Shown: positions 10,077 to 18,946 of the stretch, piece after piece
Position numbering within the stretch: position 1 is the stretch's first letter
How the letters are laid out: the number at the start of each line of letters is the position of its first letter
NCBI RefSeq assembly: GCF_011578285.1
Contig: NZ_CP049916.1
Coordinates: 3,344,301 to 3,408,300, forward strand
Source of the DNA: Acinetobacter lanii
GTDB taxonomy: Bacteria; Pseudomonadota; Gammaproteobacteria; Pseudomonadales; Moraxellaceae
Length of the DNA: 64,000 nt
Direction of reading: 5' to 3'
Position numbers and translations under genes: made by a program
The notes under the pieces: generated by a model
The model's database searches: none
Seen by the model: only the letters and a program-made list of their open reading frames with translations
Told to the model about the DNA's origin: nothing

Positions 10077-10083
10077 GTTTTAT

Positions 10084-10797
10084 TTATTCAATATTTTTTT
10101 CGAAATTTTGTACTGCGCCATAATCGTTAATTAGACCATACTCAATTTTTTTAGGCGTAAATTCAATTTTAGGACTTAATTCTTGAGTTTCGAAAGGTTG
10201 AATTAATATAGATTCAGGATATTCAGATTTTTTTTGATCAGCATTCAGTCTTAAATATTGAAAATTTAAGTAATAGGCTGAATTATTATTGATGACTATT
10301 TTCTTTTTTGATAGATCATAATTTACATTCGCAGATTTGAATGCTTTTTCTTGGGTTGTACTCAATTTAACGGGTCTATAGAAAAATTTTATTCTCGACC
10401 GGATGGAGATATTTAATTTATTTTGTGCTTTATCTGATTCTTCAACTGCTGGAATATCTAAGATATTAAACCAATACATGGTCTCACGATCTTGAGGAAG
10501 TTGTTCAGCCTTATGCGCAATCAGACGAATCATTTGACCTTTTTTAGGTAAGACTTGCGTGACCGGTGGCGTTAAAATAAATGGAATTTTTCCAGCTTCT
10601 GGAATAGATGATGGATTACCATCATCTAACCATGACTGAATCAGCGAGGGATGCTCACCCGGATTACTCAATTGAACCGTCACCGAGCTTTGGTTTGAAG
10701 GGTAAATGATCCGCGTGCCTGTAATTACAACACCCGCATGAATATTTTGTGAAATTAAATAGATTGCAAGAGAAATCCCTTGAATAAAATATTTCAT
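10084..10797 (-). CDS. Periplasmic pilus chaperone (PapD/FimC family)
   Basis: 237 residues. A signal peptide (residues 1-21, ending IHA) precedes two immunoglobulin-like domains. Family hallmarks include GTRIIYPSNQSSVTVQLSN at the N-terminus (the arginine anchors the pilin carboxylate), the P-P-V-T-Q-V-L-P-K-K-GQ-MIRLI edge strand, ETMYWFNILDIPA, and RSRIKFFYRP at the domain junction. It folds and caps subunits by donor-strand complementation before handing them to the usher. It is the second gene of the operon, 37 bp after the pilin and 7 bp before the usher. Confidence 0.93.
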   Translation of the reverse strand: MKYFIQGISLAIYLISQNIHAGVVITGTRIIYPSNQSSVTVQLSNPGEHPSLIQSWLDDGNPSSIPEAGKIPFILTPPVTQVLPKKGQMIRLIAHKAEQLPQDRETMYWFNILDIPAVEESDKAQNKLNISIRSRIKFFYRPVKLSTTQEKAFKSANVNYDLSKKKIVINNNSAYYLNFQYLRLNADQKKSEYPESILIQPFETQELSPKIEFTPKKIEYGLINDYGAVQNFEKNIE

Positions 10798-10834
10798 TTA
10801 TAACCCTTCAAAAATACAATAATAATTTAAGTTT

Positions 10835-11398
10835 TTATTTATAAATAATATTGTAGGTTACAGTCCCTCTCACTTCACCTTCGCCTGCCGTATTTGTAGC
10901 GAAATACTGTGCATAGTATTTATAACTTTCATTGTCTGCAGAAACTGATAATTGTTGTGCTGCTCCAACCAATTTAATGTCAATGACATCTTCTGTGCTA
11001 TTGAGCAATTGAATATCGACATTGCTTGCACCGCCCGTTTGTAAGTTTTTCAAACGTCCATCTGTATTCACTTTACCTGTATCGTATTCAAAGTAAGGAA
11101 CTGCAAATTTATTTGCACCCTCAACCACTTGAACACATTTGTTACCATTCCCGTCGGTTAAGTTAATGGTGAATTCTGTTTTTCCTGCAGTTGTATTTGC
11201 TGCAGCCAAATCAGATTTACTCACAACAGGCAATGTCACAGTATCGTTAGTAGAGCCTGAAGAACCGCCTGATACGCTTCCCGCACATGTTGTTGAATTC
11301 ACAGCACCAGTAAAGTTGATGGTACCTGTGGCTGCAAAAGCTGATGATGAAATCCCGAGCACCATCACTAAAGATGCATTTATAATGTTTAAGTTCAT
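10835..11398 (-). CDS. Major fimbrial subunit (type 1 pilin family)
   Basis: 187 residues. A signal peptide (1-22, ending AFA) leads into ATGTINFTGAVNSTTC, the classical FimA-type mature N-terminus with the first conserved cysteine; the second is in NKCVQVV. The protein ends in GTVTYNIIYK, with the alternating donor-strand acceptor pattern and near-terminal tyrosine. It is a low-complexity, Thr/Ser/Gly/Ala-rich pilin. As the promoter-proximal gene of the four-gene chaperone-usher operon it is probably the most abundant shaft subunit. The 235-bp upstream region is very AT-rich and holds a long inverted repeat. Confidence 0.9.
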   Translation of the reverse strand: MNLNIINASLVMVLGISSSAFAATGTINFTGAVNSTTCAGSVSGGSSGSTNDTVTLPVVSKSDLAAANTTAGKTEFTINLTDGNGNKCVQVVEGANKFAVPYFEYDTGKVNTDGRLKNLQTGGASNVDIQLLNSTEDVIDIKLVGAAQQLSVSADNESYKYYAQYFATNTAGEGEVRGTVTYNIIYK

Positions 11399-11550
11399 TG
11401 TATTCCCCTATTTATTGAACTTATTAATATTTCCTTTGTATTGCATTTAAGATTTTATATATTGATATTTAAATAAGCAATAGTTTATATATTAATCAGA
11501 GTATTTTCGTCGGAATTAATTTTATTTAAAAAATTACTTCATATAACAAT

Positions 11551-11607
11551 TAATCCTCCTTAACAATATTTTAAATTTATTAAATTCAAATATATTAAGG
11601 AGGATTA
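11551..11607. repeat. Long imperfect inverted repeat upstream of the pilus operon
   Basis: Perfect 13-bp arms, TAATCCTCCTTAA (11551-11563) and its complement (11595-11607), continue inward imperfectly through AT-rich sequence to form one long hairpin of 57 bp. It lies 27 bp beyond the stop of the four-cysteine gene and about 150 bp before the pilin start, so it could be a terminator for the former (the T-tract is poor) or a regulatory element for the latter. Confidence 0.6.
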
Positions 11608-11633
11608 TTATTAATGCGAGCTTAAGTGATTAT

Positions 11634-12053
11634 TTAATTCTTAATTAAGTAAAGGCCTGTGCATTGCTTCGCTTCTGCATCCGTACATAGCTCTGCAGAT
11701 TTTTTAGATACCCATTTTAAACCCAGACGAATATCTGCATCGGTATAATTAACTTTCTCATTACCGCAACCCGCTTGCTGGTTATCGGTTTTAATTTTCA
11801 TTGCCAATACATCTAATAACTGAGGCTCTTTGCTTCTGAGTACAGCAAATTCACCTGTCATTTTCTTTTGTTTGGAAGAATAGGTGACTTGTCCAGGCTG
11901 CTTAAATTCATAGTTTTCAGTACATTGAGATTTAGCGTTAAAGACGGACCATTTTCCCCAAAAGTCTTTGTCCAAGTTGACCTGACTCTTTTCAAATGCT
12001 TGAGCATTCATCGCTAGAAATAAGCCTAAACTTGCCATGACTATTTTTTTCAC
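11634..12053 (-). CDS. Secreted four-cysteine protein, paralogue A
   Basis: 139 residues with a signal peptide (residues 1-19, AMNAQA) and a mature domain of about 120 residues. I do not recognise the family. The mature part has W32 and W35, four cysteines (C44, C96, C123, C131) and a pattern suggesting a small beta-barrel (YEFKQPGQVTYSSKQKKMTG). It is clearly related to the neighbouring protein at 12079-12510: the four cysteines have identical spacing (52, 27 and 8 residues). The start is GTG at 12053, with AGGGGA 6-11 bases before it. It is the last gene of the minus-strand cluster ataA-tpgA-paralogue B-paralogue A, so a role near the adhesin or the cell envelope is possible but unproven. 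Confidence 0.75.
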   Translation of the reverse strand: MKKIVMASLGLFLAMNAQAFEKSQVNLDKDFWGKWSVFNAKSQCTENYEFKQPGQVTYSSKQKKMTGEFAVLRSKEPQLLDVLAMKIKTDNQQAGCGNEKVNYTDADIRLGLKWVSKKSAELCTDAEAKQCTGLYLIKN

Positions 12054-12078
12054 GTTACATTTCCCCTATGTCGTTTTT

Positions 12079-12510
12079 TTAATGTTCAGGTCTTAAATAG
12101 ACTGAACAATTTTTTCCTAAAGCATCATCACAAAAATAAATTTTTTGATCTGCGCCTTTTTTCAAGAAATTAGTCGTTGAGGTACCCGCTTGATTAACAG
12201 AACTGCCTGTACAATCCGGTTTTTGATTATCCGTTTCAAAATGAATCACCATAGCGGGCAATTGAAAATCGTTGGGTGAAATGATGTATTGATAAGTACC
12301 CGTAACTCGTTCTTGAAGACTTTGGATACTGACCTCACCATTGGGCTTAAACTGATACTGTTCAACACAGGCAATGCCCGGTTGGATCAGCCCCCAATGC
12401 TGATGTTGTTTTAAAGTCTCCACGACACTCAACTCTTGAGCCTGTGTTTGACTTGTGATGGCACATAGCGTACTCAAGAATAACGTTGCAATGACCTGAA
12501 AATTTCGCAT
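12079..12510 (-). CDS. Secreted four-cysteine protein, paralogue B
   Basis: 143 residues from the preferred start (MRNFQVIATL) with a signal peptide ending TQAQ (about residue 25). The frame is open to 12579, but a later start gives a proper signal peptide and a gap of 29 bp after tpgA instead of an overlap. Cysteines at 48, 100, 127 and 135 match paralogue A exactly in spacing, implying two conserved disulfides. Shared pieces include C-x-E-x-Y-x-F-K-x-x-G-x-V and a Q-x-x-(V/M)-TG motif. No enzyme motif is visible. The fold may be lipocalin-like or like the Inh family of protease inhibitors, but that is only a guess from size, disulfides and strand pattern. Confidence 0.72.
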   Translation of the reverse strand: MRNFQVIATLFLSTLCAITSQTQAQELSVVETLKQHQHWGLIQPGIACVEQYQFKPNGEVSIQSLQERVTGTYQYIISPNDFQLPAMVIHFETDNQKPDCTGSSVNQAGTSTTNFLKKGADQKIYFCDDALGKNCSVYLRPEH

Positions 12511-12539
12511 AGCTGTCCTAATTTTAAGTTTCGACTTTA

Positions 12540-13337
12540 TTACCATTCGATTTGAACACGTCGATTTGGTGCTAAGCACTCAATTAAGACCTGTTTTTGT
12601 TTGATCGCAGTACATTGGGCATATTGATTGGTCTGATTCTTCGCCTCAAACTTGATTTTCGCAGGATCAATGCCGCGTTCTTGTAGAAGGTTTACCACGG
12701 TTTTTGCCCGTTCTTGCGATAGCTTTTGGTTGTAGGTAAATGAACCTAAAGAATCTGTAAACCCGGTAATCAAGATGGTCGTATGGTTATCCGACTGTTT
12801 GATCATCTGCGCAATTTCATCAATTTTTTCTGGATTTTTAATGCCTGATGGTTGGCCTTGATCAAAGTTAAATAGCACACTCGCTGTTTTCTGTTGGGCA
12901 CTATAGGTCGTTTGTTCTTGCTGTGACTGATTGTTCACCCCCCACGTCATTAGGCCTTGGCATTCTTCACCTTTCCAATAATAGTGTTGTGCTAACTTGT
13001 CCTGATTAAAATCAATCCTGAGTTGGCAACGTTTATACTGCTGTGTTTGGGGTTCACGAATATCAAGGACATAGTTCCATGTTTTTGTTCCCAATATCCC
13101 TTCGGAAAAATGAGGATTACCCAAAATAAAGCGAATTTGATCTTTATTTAAACCTTGATCCAGACGTGCAATATGGTCATATTCATAACGATGAACTTGT
13201 TTTAAATAGCTTTTTTTAATGTCTGTAAATTGAATGTCTGTTGGCGTTTGCTCAGATAGGTTTTCCGTGGCATTACTCACTGAGATCATGAGGCCACTGA
13301 ACAAACTGAGTAACATTATTTTGTATGATGTTTTCAT
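12540..13337 (-). CDS. tpgA: TpgA: peptidoglycan-associated partner of the trimeric autotransporter
   Basis: 265 residues: a signal peptide (1-23, ending SNA), then an N-terminal BamE/SmpA-like domain (about 55-110, with [19 protein letters not shown]) and a C-terminal OmpA-like domain (about 150-265). The OmpA domain keeps the peptidoglycan-binding signature [21 protein letters not shown] and the later NRRVQIEW. In Acinetobacter sp. Tol 5, TpgA of this architecture is co-transcribed with AtaA, interacts with its anchor and links it to the cell wall. Here it lies directly after ataA, 62 bp from its stop, with a stable hairpin between. Its reading frame is intact although ataA is broken. Confidence 0.9.
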   Translation of the reverse strand: MKTSYKIMLLSLFSGLMISVSNATENLSEQTPTDIQFTDIKKSYLKQVHRYEYDHIARLDQGLNKDQIRFILGNPHFSEGILGTKTWNYVLDIREPQTQQYKRCQLRIDFNQDKLAQHYYWKGEECQGLMTWGVNNQSQQEQTTYSAQQKTASVLFNFDQGQPSGIKNPEKIDEIAQMIKQSDNHTTILITGFTDSLGSFTYNQKLSQERAKTVVNLLQERGIDPAKIKFEAKNQTNQYAQCTAIKQKQVLIECLAPNRRVQIEW

Positions 13338-13364
13338 GTTTTTCTCTCATTATTTTATTAAAAG

Positions 13365-13391
13365 AAAGGAAGCTCAATCAGAGCTTCCTTT
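13365..13391 (-). terminator. Strong hairpin between ataA and tpgA (partial terminator?)
   Basis: An 11-bp perfect stem, AAAGGAAGCTC / GAGCTTCCTTT, around AATCA. On the minus strand it is followed by CTTTTAATAAAA, an interrupted U-tract, so it may attenuate rather than stop transcription, or stabilise the 3' end of the ataA message. Confidence 0.6.
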
Positions 13392-13399
13392 GGGCCTCA

Positions 13400-16300
13400 T
13401 TAATCAATTACACCACTGATACCGATACGAACACTTGGATCACCCTCTGACGCAGCAGCAATACCTCCGGTCAATGACCAACGCCCGTTGTCTGCTGTTT
13501 TACGTAAAGTAACACCGACTGCATTCTCACCACCGTGATATGCAGCACCTGCCGAATACGTCAACTTGCCAGGGACATACGGTGCAGCTTCAAATGCAAT
13601 AGCAGCTGCTATACCGGCATTGGCACGCTTTTCAACATCATTAATCCGTTGATTCGTAGATTTAAATGCTTGTTCTAGATTATTACTCACATTATCAATC
13701 TTACTATTGAGTACCTGATCCGCTTGGTTCAATGCATCAATAGCTGTACCAACTTTGTTATACGTTTGATCTCCTACCGTATAAGAAGGCGCATTAAAAC
13801 TTCCCGTAATATTGTCATACGCTGCGCCGCCACCCAAATACTCCACCACCGCTTGGTTGGTGGTATTTAATTGACTGCCATTTACAGCATCAGTTGATGT
13901 CGCATTAACCGCCCCCGCTGCTACACCTGTTAAGACACGGTCACCATCAGTCCCTTTGATGTTGACTGATGTTCCACCGGTATCTTTACCTACAGTGATT
14001 TGAGCAGTGCTATTTTCTTGCTGTACCAATCCCGATTTACCGTTGTTGATATTTTGAATATCAGTTTGAATATTCGTAATATCATTGGTATTTCGATCTA
14101 CCTGTTGCTGTACATTCCAAAGCTGGCCGCCATTCACAGCATCTTTCGAACCTTGGCTGACCTCACCGTCTTTAACGTTAGTCAAGGTTGTACCATTCGC
14201 TCCTGCAAGTGTGACTTTATCTTTACTCTCAGCATCATATTGAACAGCATTGTTCGCGATCTCATTAACTTTAGAGTCAAGGCCATTAATTGCAGAGTCG
14301 AGCTGTCCTTTGTTGACGGCATCTGTGTCATTTTTTGCATCAGCAACATTGGTGATTGTTTTGTTGCCTGCACTGATTCCCTCGATGGTGACACTTGGAC
14401 CGCCAATGATATAAACCCCACCCGATGTGACAGATGTATTTCCTACCGTTAACCCTGCAGTATTTAACACGCTATCGCCAGCAGTAATTGAGTTTACATT
14501 CAGATCATCTGCAAGTTTGATCGCTAATTTGCCCTCTTTTACTTCAGTAGTAAGGTTGTTCTCATCACCAACCACCTCAACAGATTCACCCAGTTTTTTG
14601 TTAATGGTTTGACCATCTTCAGCAGTCAGTGCAAAGCCTTTAGTGGTTATACCTGTTGATGCATCAGCAATAAATTTTTCTACCTGATCTTTATTGACCG
14701 CATCTTTGCCATCAACTGCATCGGCAACATTATTGATGGTGTTACCCCCTACATCAACTTTGTTAGAAGACAAAATCACAGTTTGACCATTTGATCCATT
14801 AATAGTCGTTCCATTCGCTCCATATTCAGTACGATCACCAACTGTATTTATTACAGTGGTGCCTGTTGCTGTTTGAATTGACGTATTACCTGCACCATCT
14901 GTCGTCTCAACAGAGGTCAAACCTTTAAGGTCTTTATTTAGGCTAAAATCAATCTTATTATCCTTTTTAATCACAGTCAGATTTGTTTCATCCTCTGCTG
15001 TACCAATATCAACAGTATCTTCTGCTTTTATCGTTGTTTGGTCTGCGCCATTCGTATTTAAATTCCACCCTTTGTTTACAGTCGTATTGATAGATTGAAT
15101 TGCATCATGAATATTAGTTGCACCTGTACCTCCAATATCTTTGATGATGCCTTCATTGCCAACTGCTGTATCAAATGCTCCATTACCAACTATATTTCGA
15201 ATTTGATTGCCGTTGACTGCATCTGTAGATCCCATTGCTAATGAGCCTGCAGCTAAGCCACTGATGATATTAGTTTTGCTATCAATAATTATCGAATTTT
15301 GAGAACCAACTACAATCTTATCTGAACCAATAGTTGTCGTCCCATTACCTGATGTGACAGTAAGACCATCTTTGTTCAATACGGTTTTATCCGTTCCCGT
15401 ACCTGCTGTAGCGCTGTCCAGATCAACCAAGTCTTTTGCCAGTTGTATCGTTAAGGTATCTGCACCATCAGCCACTACACCAATGTTGTTCGCAGACAGT
15501 TTGCTGGTATCTATTACTCCACCTACAAGCTTTGTGGTTTCACCTAACTTGCGCTGTACGTTTGTACCTGTATCACCTGCAAAACTTAAGCCTTTATTGG
15601 TCACATCCAGAACTGCATTGTTCAGGTCACCAGCATTTACAGCATTCAATGCATTCGCTGTGTCGGTGTAATCACCTGCACTCGCCACATTGGTCAGCTG
15701 TACTGGTGTGGTACTGCCCACACCACCCAATGTCACTTTGTCTTTGGTCGTGCTGTCATATTTAACTGCCAGCTCATCCAGTGTGCTTTGGTTGCTGTTC
15801 AGCGTGTTGATCGCTTCGTTGATGCTGGTTTCTACTTTGCTCGGATCCGTTTTGTCTTTCACCGTCAATGCAGTGTTGTCTACTTGCGCAACCGTATTCC
15901 CTGCGCCATCTACAACTTTAACCGTACCATCTGTTGCAACTCCGCCTGCCGTCGTTGTTGTCGTGTTCGTACCATCTTTAACTGACGTACCGCCCGCAGT
16001 TAATGTCGTTTCTTTTCCTGTGGCTTTACCATCTACATCAGTTTCAACAACTTTAACGCCACTATTGTCTACAACAGTGTCTCCCGCTGTCACACTGTCA
16101 AAGCTTGCATCTTTCGCTAAGCCCACTTTAACGGTGGTCTTACCATCTGCATTCTGGCTGACTTCTGTCGATAGGTTAGTCGCAACATAAGCTGTATCTT
16201 TCAGATCACCTGCAACGATATCTAATTGGTTACCCAGTTTGTGTGTTGGTGCTTTACCATCTGTAGTTGAAAGGACGTTCGCACCAACATCAAAGCCTGT

Positions 16301-18946
16301 ATTGGTTAGATTGGTTTCCAATGCAGCAATTTGATCTTCTGTGGCAGCCTGACCACTGACTGGGCTTTGACCCGCTGTCCATGTGGTATTACTTAAACCA
16401 TTTACTGTGCCTGCCGTACCATTCACTGTCACTGGGTTCGTACCACCTACAGTGATATTGTCACCTGTGATGTTGGTTGTCCCAGCAGCATCTTGAACAG
16501 TGATCGTACCTGCACCAATCGTCGCATTATTCCCAGCTTTGTCTGTGATCTCAGCACCTTTAGCACCATAGCTTGCATTGTTGCCCTCTTGATCCCTAAC
16601 ATCCGTACCCGTTGCACTTGCAATGGTTTGGTTGCCATCGATATCTTTGTATGTCGTGCTACCTGCAACAGATATCGTGGTGTTACCCGCTACATCTTCT
16701 AAGCTATTGCCCGTTGCTGTGCTGATGTTGCTGTTACCTGCTGTATCGGTTTGGCTGATGCTGTTGCCTTCAACTTTACTGATACTGCCTGTCGTTGGAT
16801 CAGCCGCTGTTAAGCTTTCAACATTGATGTCTTTCGCTAGGTCATAAATAACATCATTATTCCCAGTCGTACTCACCACCAAGTTTTCATCGCTATTGGT
16901 GAAGTTGACTGTTTCACCCAGTTTGACTTTGTCTTTTTCTGTCGCTGTACCACCCACGTTTTGGGTGGTGATGTTGAAGCCTTTATCTGTCAAATCAGTG
17001 TTCAGGTCGTTAGCAACTTGCGCCACTTGGTCTTCTGTGGCCGCTTGACCACTGATAAAGTTCTCTGAATCAAATGTTTTATTGGTTAAGCCATTCACTG
17101 TGCCTGCCGCACCATTCACCGTCACTGGGTTCGTACCACCTACAGTGATATTGTCACCTGTGATGTTGGTTGTCCCAGCAGCATCTTGAACAGTGATCGT
17201 ACCTGCACCAATCGTCGCATTATTCCCAGCTTTGTCTGTGATCTCAGCACCTTTAGCACCATAGCTTGCATTGTTGCCCTCTTGATCCCTAACATCCGTA
17301 CCCGTTGCACTTGCAATGGTTTGGTTGCCGTCGACATCGCTATATGTACTGCTACCTGCAACAGATGTCGTGGTGTTACCCGCTACATCTTCTAAGCTAT
17401 TGCCCGTTGCTGTGCTGATGTTGCTGTTACCTGCTGTATCGGTTTGGCTGATGCTGTTGCCTTCAACTTTACTGATACTGCCTGTCGTTGGATCAGCCGC
17501 TGTTAAGCTTTCAACATTGATGTCTTTCGCTAGGTCATAAATAACATCATTATTCCCAGTCGTACTCACCACCAAGTTTTCATCGGTATTAGTGAAGTTA
17601 ACTGTTTCACCCAACTTCACTTTATCTTCTGCTGTCGCTGTACCACCCGCATTTTGTGTGGTGATGTTGAAGCCTGTGTCTGTCAAATCAGTGCTCAGGT
17701 CATTCGCAACTTGCGCCACTTGGTCTTCTGTGGCCGCTTGACCACTGACAAACTTCTCTGGATCAAATTTCGTGTTAGTTAAGCCATTTACTGTGCCTGC
17801 CTTACCATTCACCGTCACTGGGCTCGCACCACCTACAGTGATGTTGTCGCCTGTGATGTTGGTGGTACCCGCGGTATCTTGAACAGTAATGATACCTGCG
17901 CCAATGCTGGTGCTGTTGCCAGCTTTATCTGCGATCTCAGCACCTTTGGCACCATAGCTTGCATTGTTGCCCTCTTGATCCGTGACATCTGTACCCGTTG
18001 CACTTGCAATGGTTTCGTTGCCGTCGACATCGCTATATGTACTGCTACCTGCAACAGATGTCGTGGTGTTACCCGCTGTATCTTCTAAGCTATTGCCCGT
18101 CGCTGTGCTGGTGTTGCTGTTACCCAATGTATCGGTTTGGCTGATGCTGTTGCCATCTACTTTACTGATACTGCCTGTCGTTGGATCCGTCGCTGTTAAG
18201 CTTTCAACACTGATGTCTTTGGCTAAGTCATAGATGATTTGGTTATCGTCATGCGTTGCAACCAAATTACCATCGGTATTGGTTACCGTAATCGCCTCAC
18301 CCAACGCAACTGTATCTTCTGCAGCTGTGCCATCTTTGCTGTTGAGCTTCAGACCTGAAGTGATCAATTCAGATACTTGACCTTGGGTCGCCGCTTGACC
18401 TGCTGCTGTTGGATCAGTGTCATCAATATCATCAAGTGTTGTATTGGTTAAGCCTGTAATCACTCCGTCTTGACCATTGATCACTACTGGATTTGAACCT
18501 GCACCCACGGTGATGGTATCCGCACCGACCGTCGTCGTTGACTTGCCATCAGTGATGCTGTTACTGCCAGCCGTGATCGTGTTGGTGTTCGTCCCATCTG
18601 TAACTGTGGTACCGCCCGCTGTCGTCGTCGTGGTATTCGTACCATCGCTGATTTCCGCTTTGTCTGCACCGTAATTTGCTACGTTACCATCAGCATCTTT
18701 AACTTCTGTACCCGTTGCTGTCAGCTGAATACCTTCAACCAGCTCACCTGTGTCCGGATCAACTGTTCCAGCCGTCACGCTCTCAACACTGATGTCTTTG
18801 GCTAAGTCATAGATGATTTGGTTATCGTCATGCGTTGCAACCAAATTACCATCGGTATTGGTTACCGTAATCGCCTCACCCAACGCAACTGTATCTTCTG
18901 CAGCTGTGCCATCTTTGCTGTTGAGCTTCAGACCTGAAGTGATCAA
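13400..18946 (-). CDS. Trimeric autotransporter, C-terminal part (stalk and YadA anchor)
   Basis: 1,848 residues from the first ATG; the same frame actually continues from the repeat copy at the break. This ATG lies inside a repeat (MITSGLKL) and has no signal peptide, so the fragment could not be secreted on its own. It holds the ninth 579-bp repeat, then the 693-bp repeats, then non-repetitive stalk with several neck/stalk motifs of the type DAVN-x-x-QL (TDAVNGNQIRN, KDAVNKDQVE, TDAVNKGQLD, KDAVNGGQLW, TDAVNGSQL). A coiled-coil linker (NVSNNLEQAFKSTNQRINDVEKRANAG) leads into the roughly 75-residue YadA anchor ending GISGVID, which would form the 12-stranded trimeric barrel. Confidence 0.75.
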   Translation of the reverse strand: MITSGLKLNSKDGTAAEDTVALGEAITVTNTDGNLVATHDDNQIIYDLAKDISVESVTAGTVDPDTGELVEGIQLTATGTEVKDADGNVANYGADKAEISDGTNTTTTTAGGTTVTDGTNTNTITAGSNSITDGKSTTTVGADTITVGAGSNPVVINGQDGVITGLTNTTLDDIDDTDPTAAGQAATQGQVSELITSGLKLNSKDGTAAEDTVALGEAITVTNTDGNLVATHDDNQIIYDLAKDISVESLTATDPTTGSISKVDGNSISQTDTLGNSNTSTATGNSLEDTAGNTTTSVAGSSTYSDVDGNETIASATGTDVTDQEGNNASYGAKGAEIADKAGNSTSIGAGIITVQDTAGTTNITGDNITVGGASPVTVNGKAGTVNGLTNTKFDPEKFVSGQAATEDQVAQVANDLSTDLTDTGFNITTQNAGGTATAEDKVKLGETVNFTNTDENLVVSTTGNNDVIYDLAKDINVESLTAADPTTGSISKVEGNSISQTDTAGNSNISTATGNSLEDVAGNTTTSVAGSSTYSDVDGNQTIASATGTDVRDQEGNNASYGAKGAEITDKAGNNATIGAGTITVQDAAGTTNITGDNITVGGTNPVTVNGAAGTVNGLTNKTFDSENFISGQAATEDQVAQVANDLNTDLTDKGFNITTQNVGGTATEKDKVKLGETVNFTNSDENLVVSTTGNNDVIYDLAKDINVESLTAADPTTGSISKVEGNSISQTDTAGNSNISTATGNSLEDVAGNTTISVAGSTTYKDIDGNQTIASATGTDVRDQEGNNASYGAKGAEITDKAGNNATIGAGTITVQDAAGTTNITGDNITVGGTNPVTVNGTAGTVNGLSNTTWTAGQSPVSGQAATEDQIAALETNLTNTGFDVGANVLSTTDGKAPTHKLGNQLDIVAGDLKDTAYVATNLSTEVSQNADGKTTVKVGLAKDASFDSVTAGDTVVDNSGVKVVETDVDGKATGKETTLTAGGTSVKDGTNTTTTTAGGVATDGTVKVVDGAGNTVAQVDNTALTVKDKTDPSKVETSINEAINTLNSNQSTLDELAVKYDSTTKDKVTLGGVGSTTPVQLTNVASAGDYTDTANALNAVNAGDLNNAVLDVTNKGLSFAGDTGTNVQRKLGETTKLVGGVIDTSKLSANNIGVVADGADTLTIQLAKDLVDLDSATAGTGTDKTVLNKDGLTVTSGNGTTTIGSDKIVVGSQNSIIIDSKTNIISGLAAGSLAMGSTDAVNGNQIRNIVGNGAFDTAVGNEGIIKDIGGTGATNIHDAIQSINTTVNKGWNLNTNGADQTTIKAEDTVDIGTAEDETNLTVIKKDNKIDFSLNKDLKGLTSVETTDGAGNTSIQTATGTTVINTVGDRTEYGANGTTINGSNGQTVILSSNKVDVGGNTINNVADAVDGKDAVNKDQVEKFIADASTGITTKGFALTAEDGQTINKKLGESVEVVGDENNLTTEVKEGKLAIKLADDLNVNSITAGDSVLNTAGLTVGNTSVTSGGVYIIGGPSVTIEGISAGNKTITNVADAKNDTDAVNKGQLDSAINGLDSKVNEIANNAVQYDAESKDKVTLAGANGTTLTNVKDGEVSQGSKDAVNGGQLWNVQQQVDRNTNDITNIQTDIQNINNGKSGLVQQENSTAQITVGKDTGGTSVNIKGTDGDRVLTGVAAGAVNATSTDAVNGSQLNTTNQAVVEYLGGGAAYDNITGSFNAPSYTVGDQTYNKVGTAIDALNQADQVLNSKIDNVSNNLEQAFKSTNQRINDVEKRANAGIAAAIAFEAAPYVPGKLTYSAGAAYHGGENAVGVTLRKTADNGRWSLTGGIAAASEGDPSVRIGISGVID
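16390..18228 (-). repeat. 693-bp tandem repeats in ataA (about 2.7 copies)
   Basis: A 231-residue unit beginning (V)ESLTAADPTTGSISKVEGN recurs at exact 693-bp spacing: equivalent points lie at about 16447, 17140 and 17833. The third copy (toward the C-terminus) is truncated. Copies differ by scattered substitutions, so this array is older than the neighbouring 579-bp one. Confidence 0.9.

Noticed and set aside
11551..11607. Invertible promoter switch (fimS-like)
   Set aside because: The arms are only 31 bp apart and pair as one hairpin, too close for an invertible segment, and no recombinase gene is nearby.
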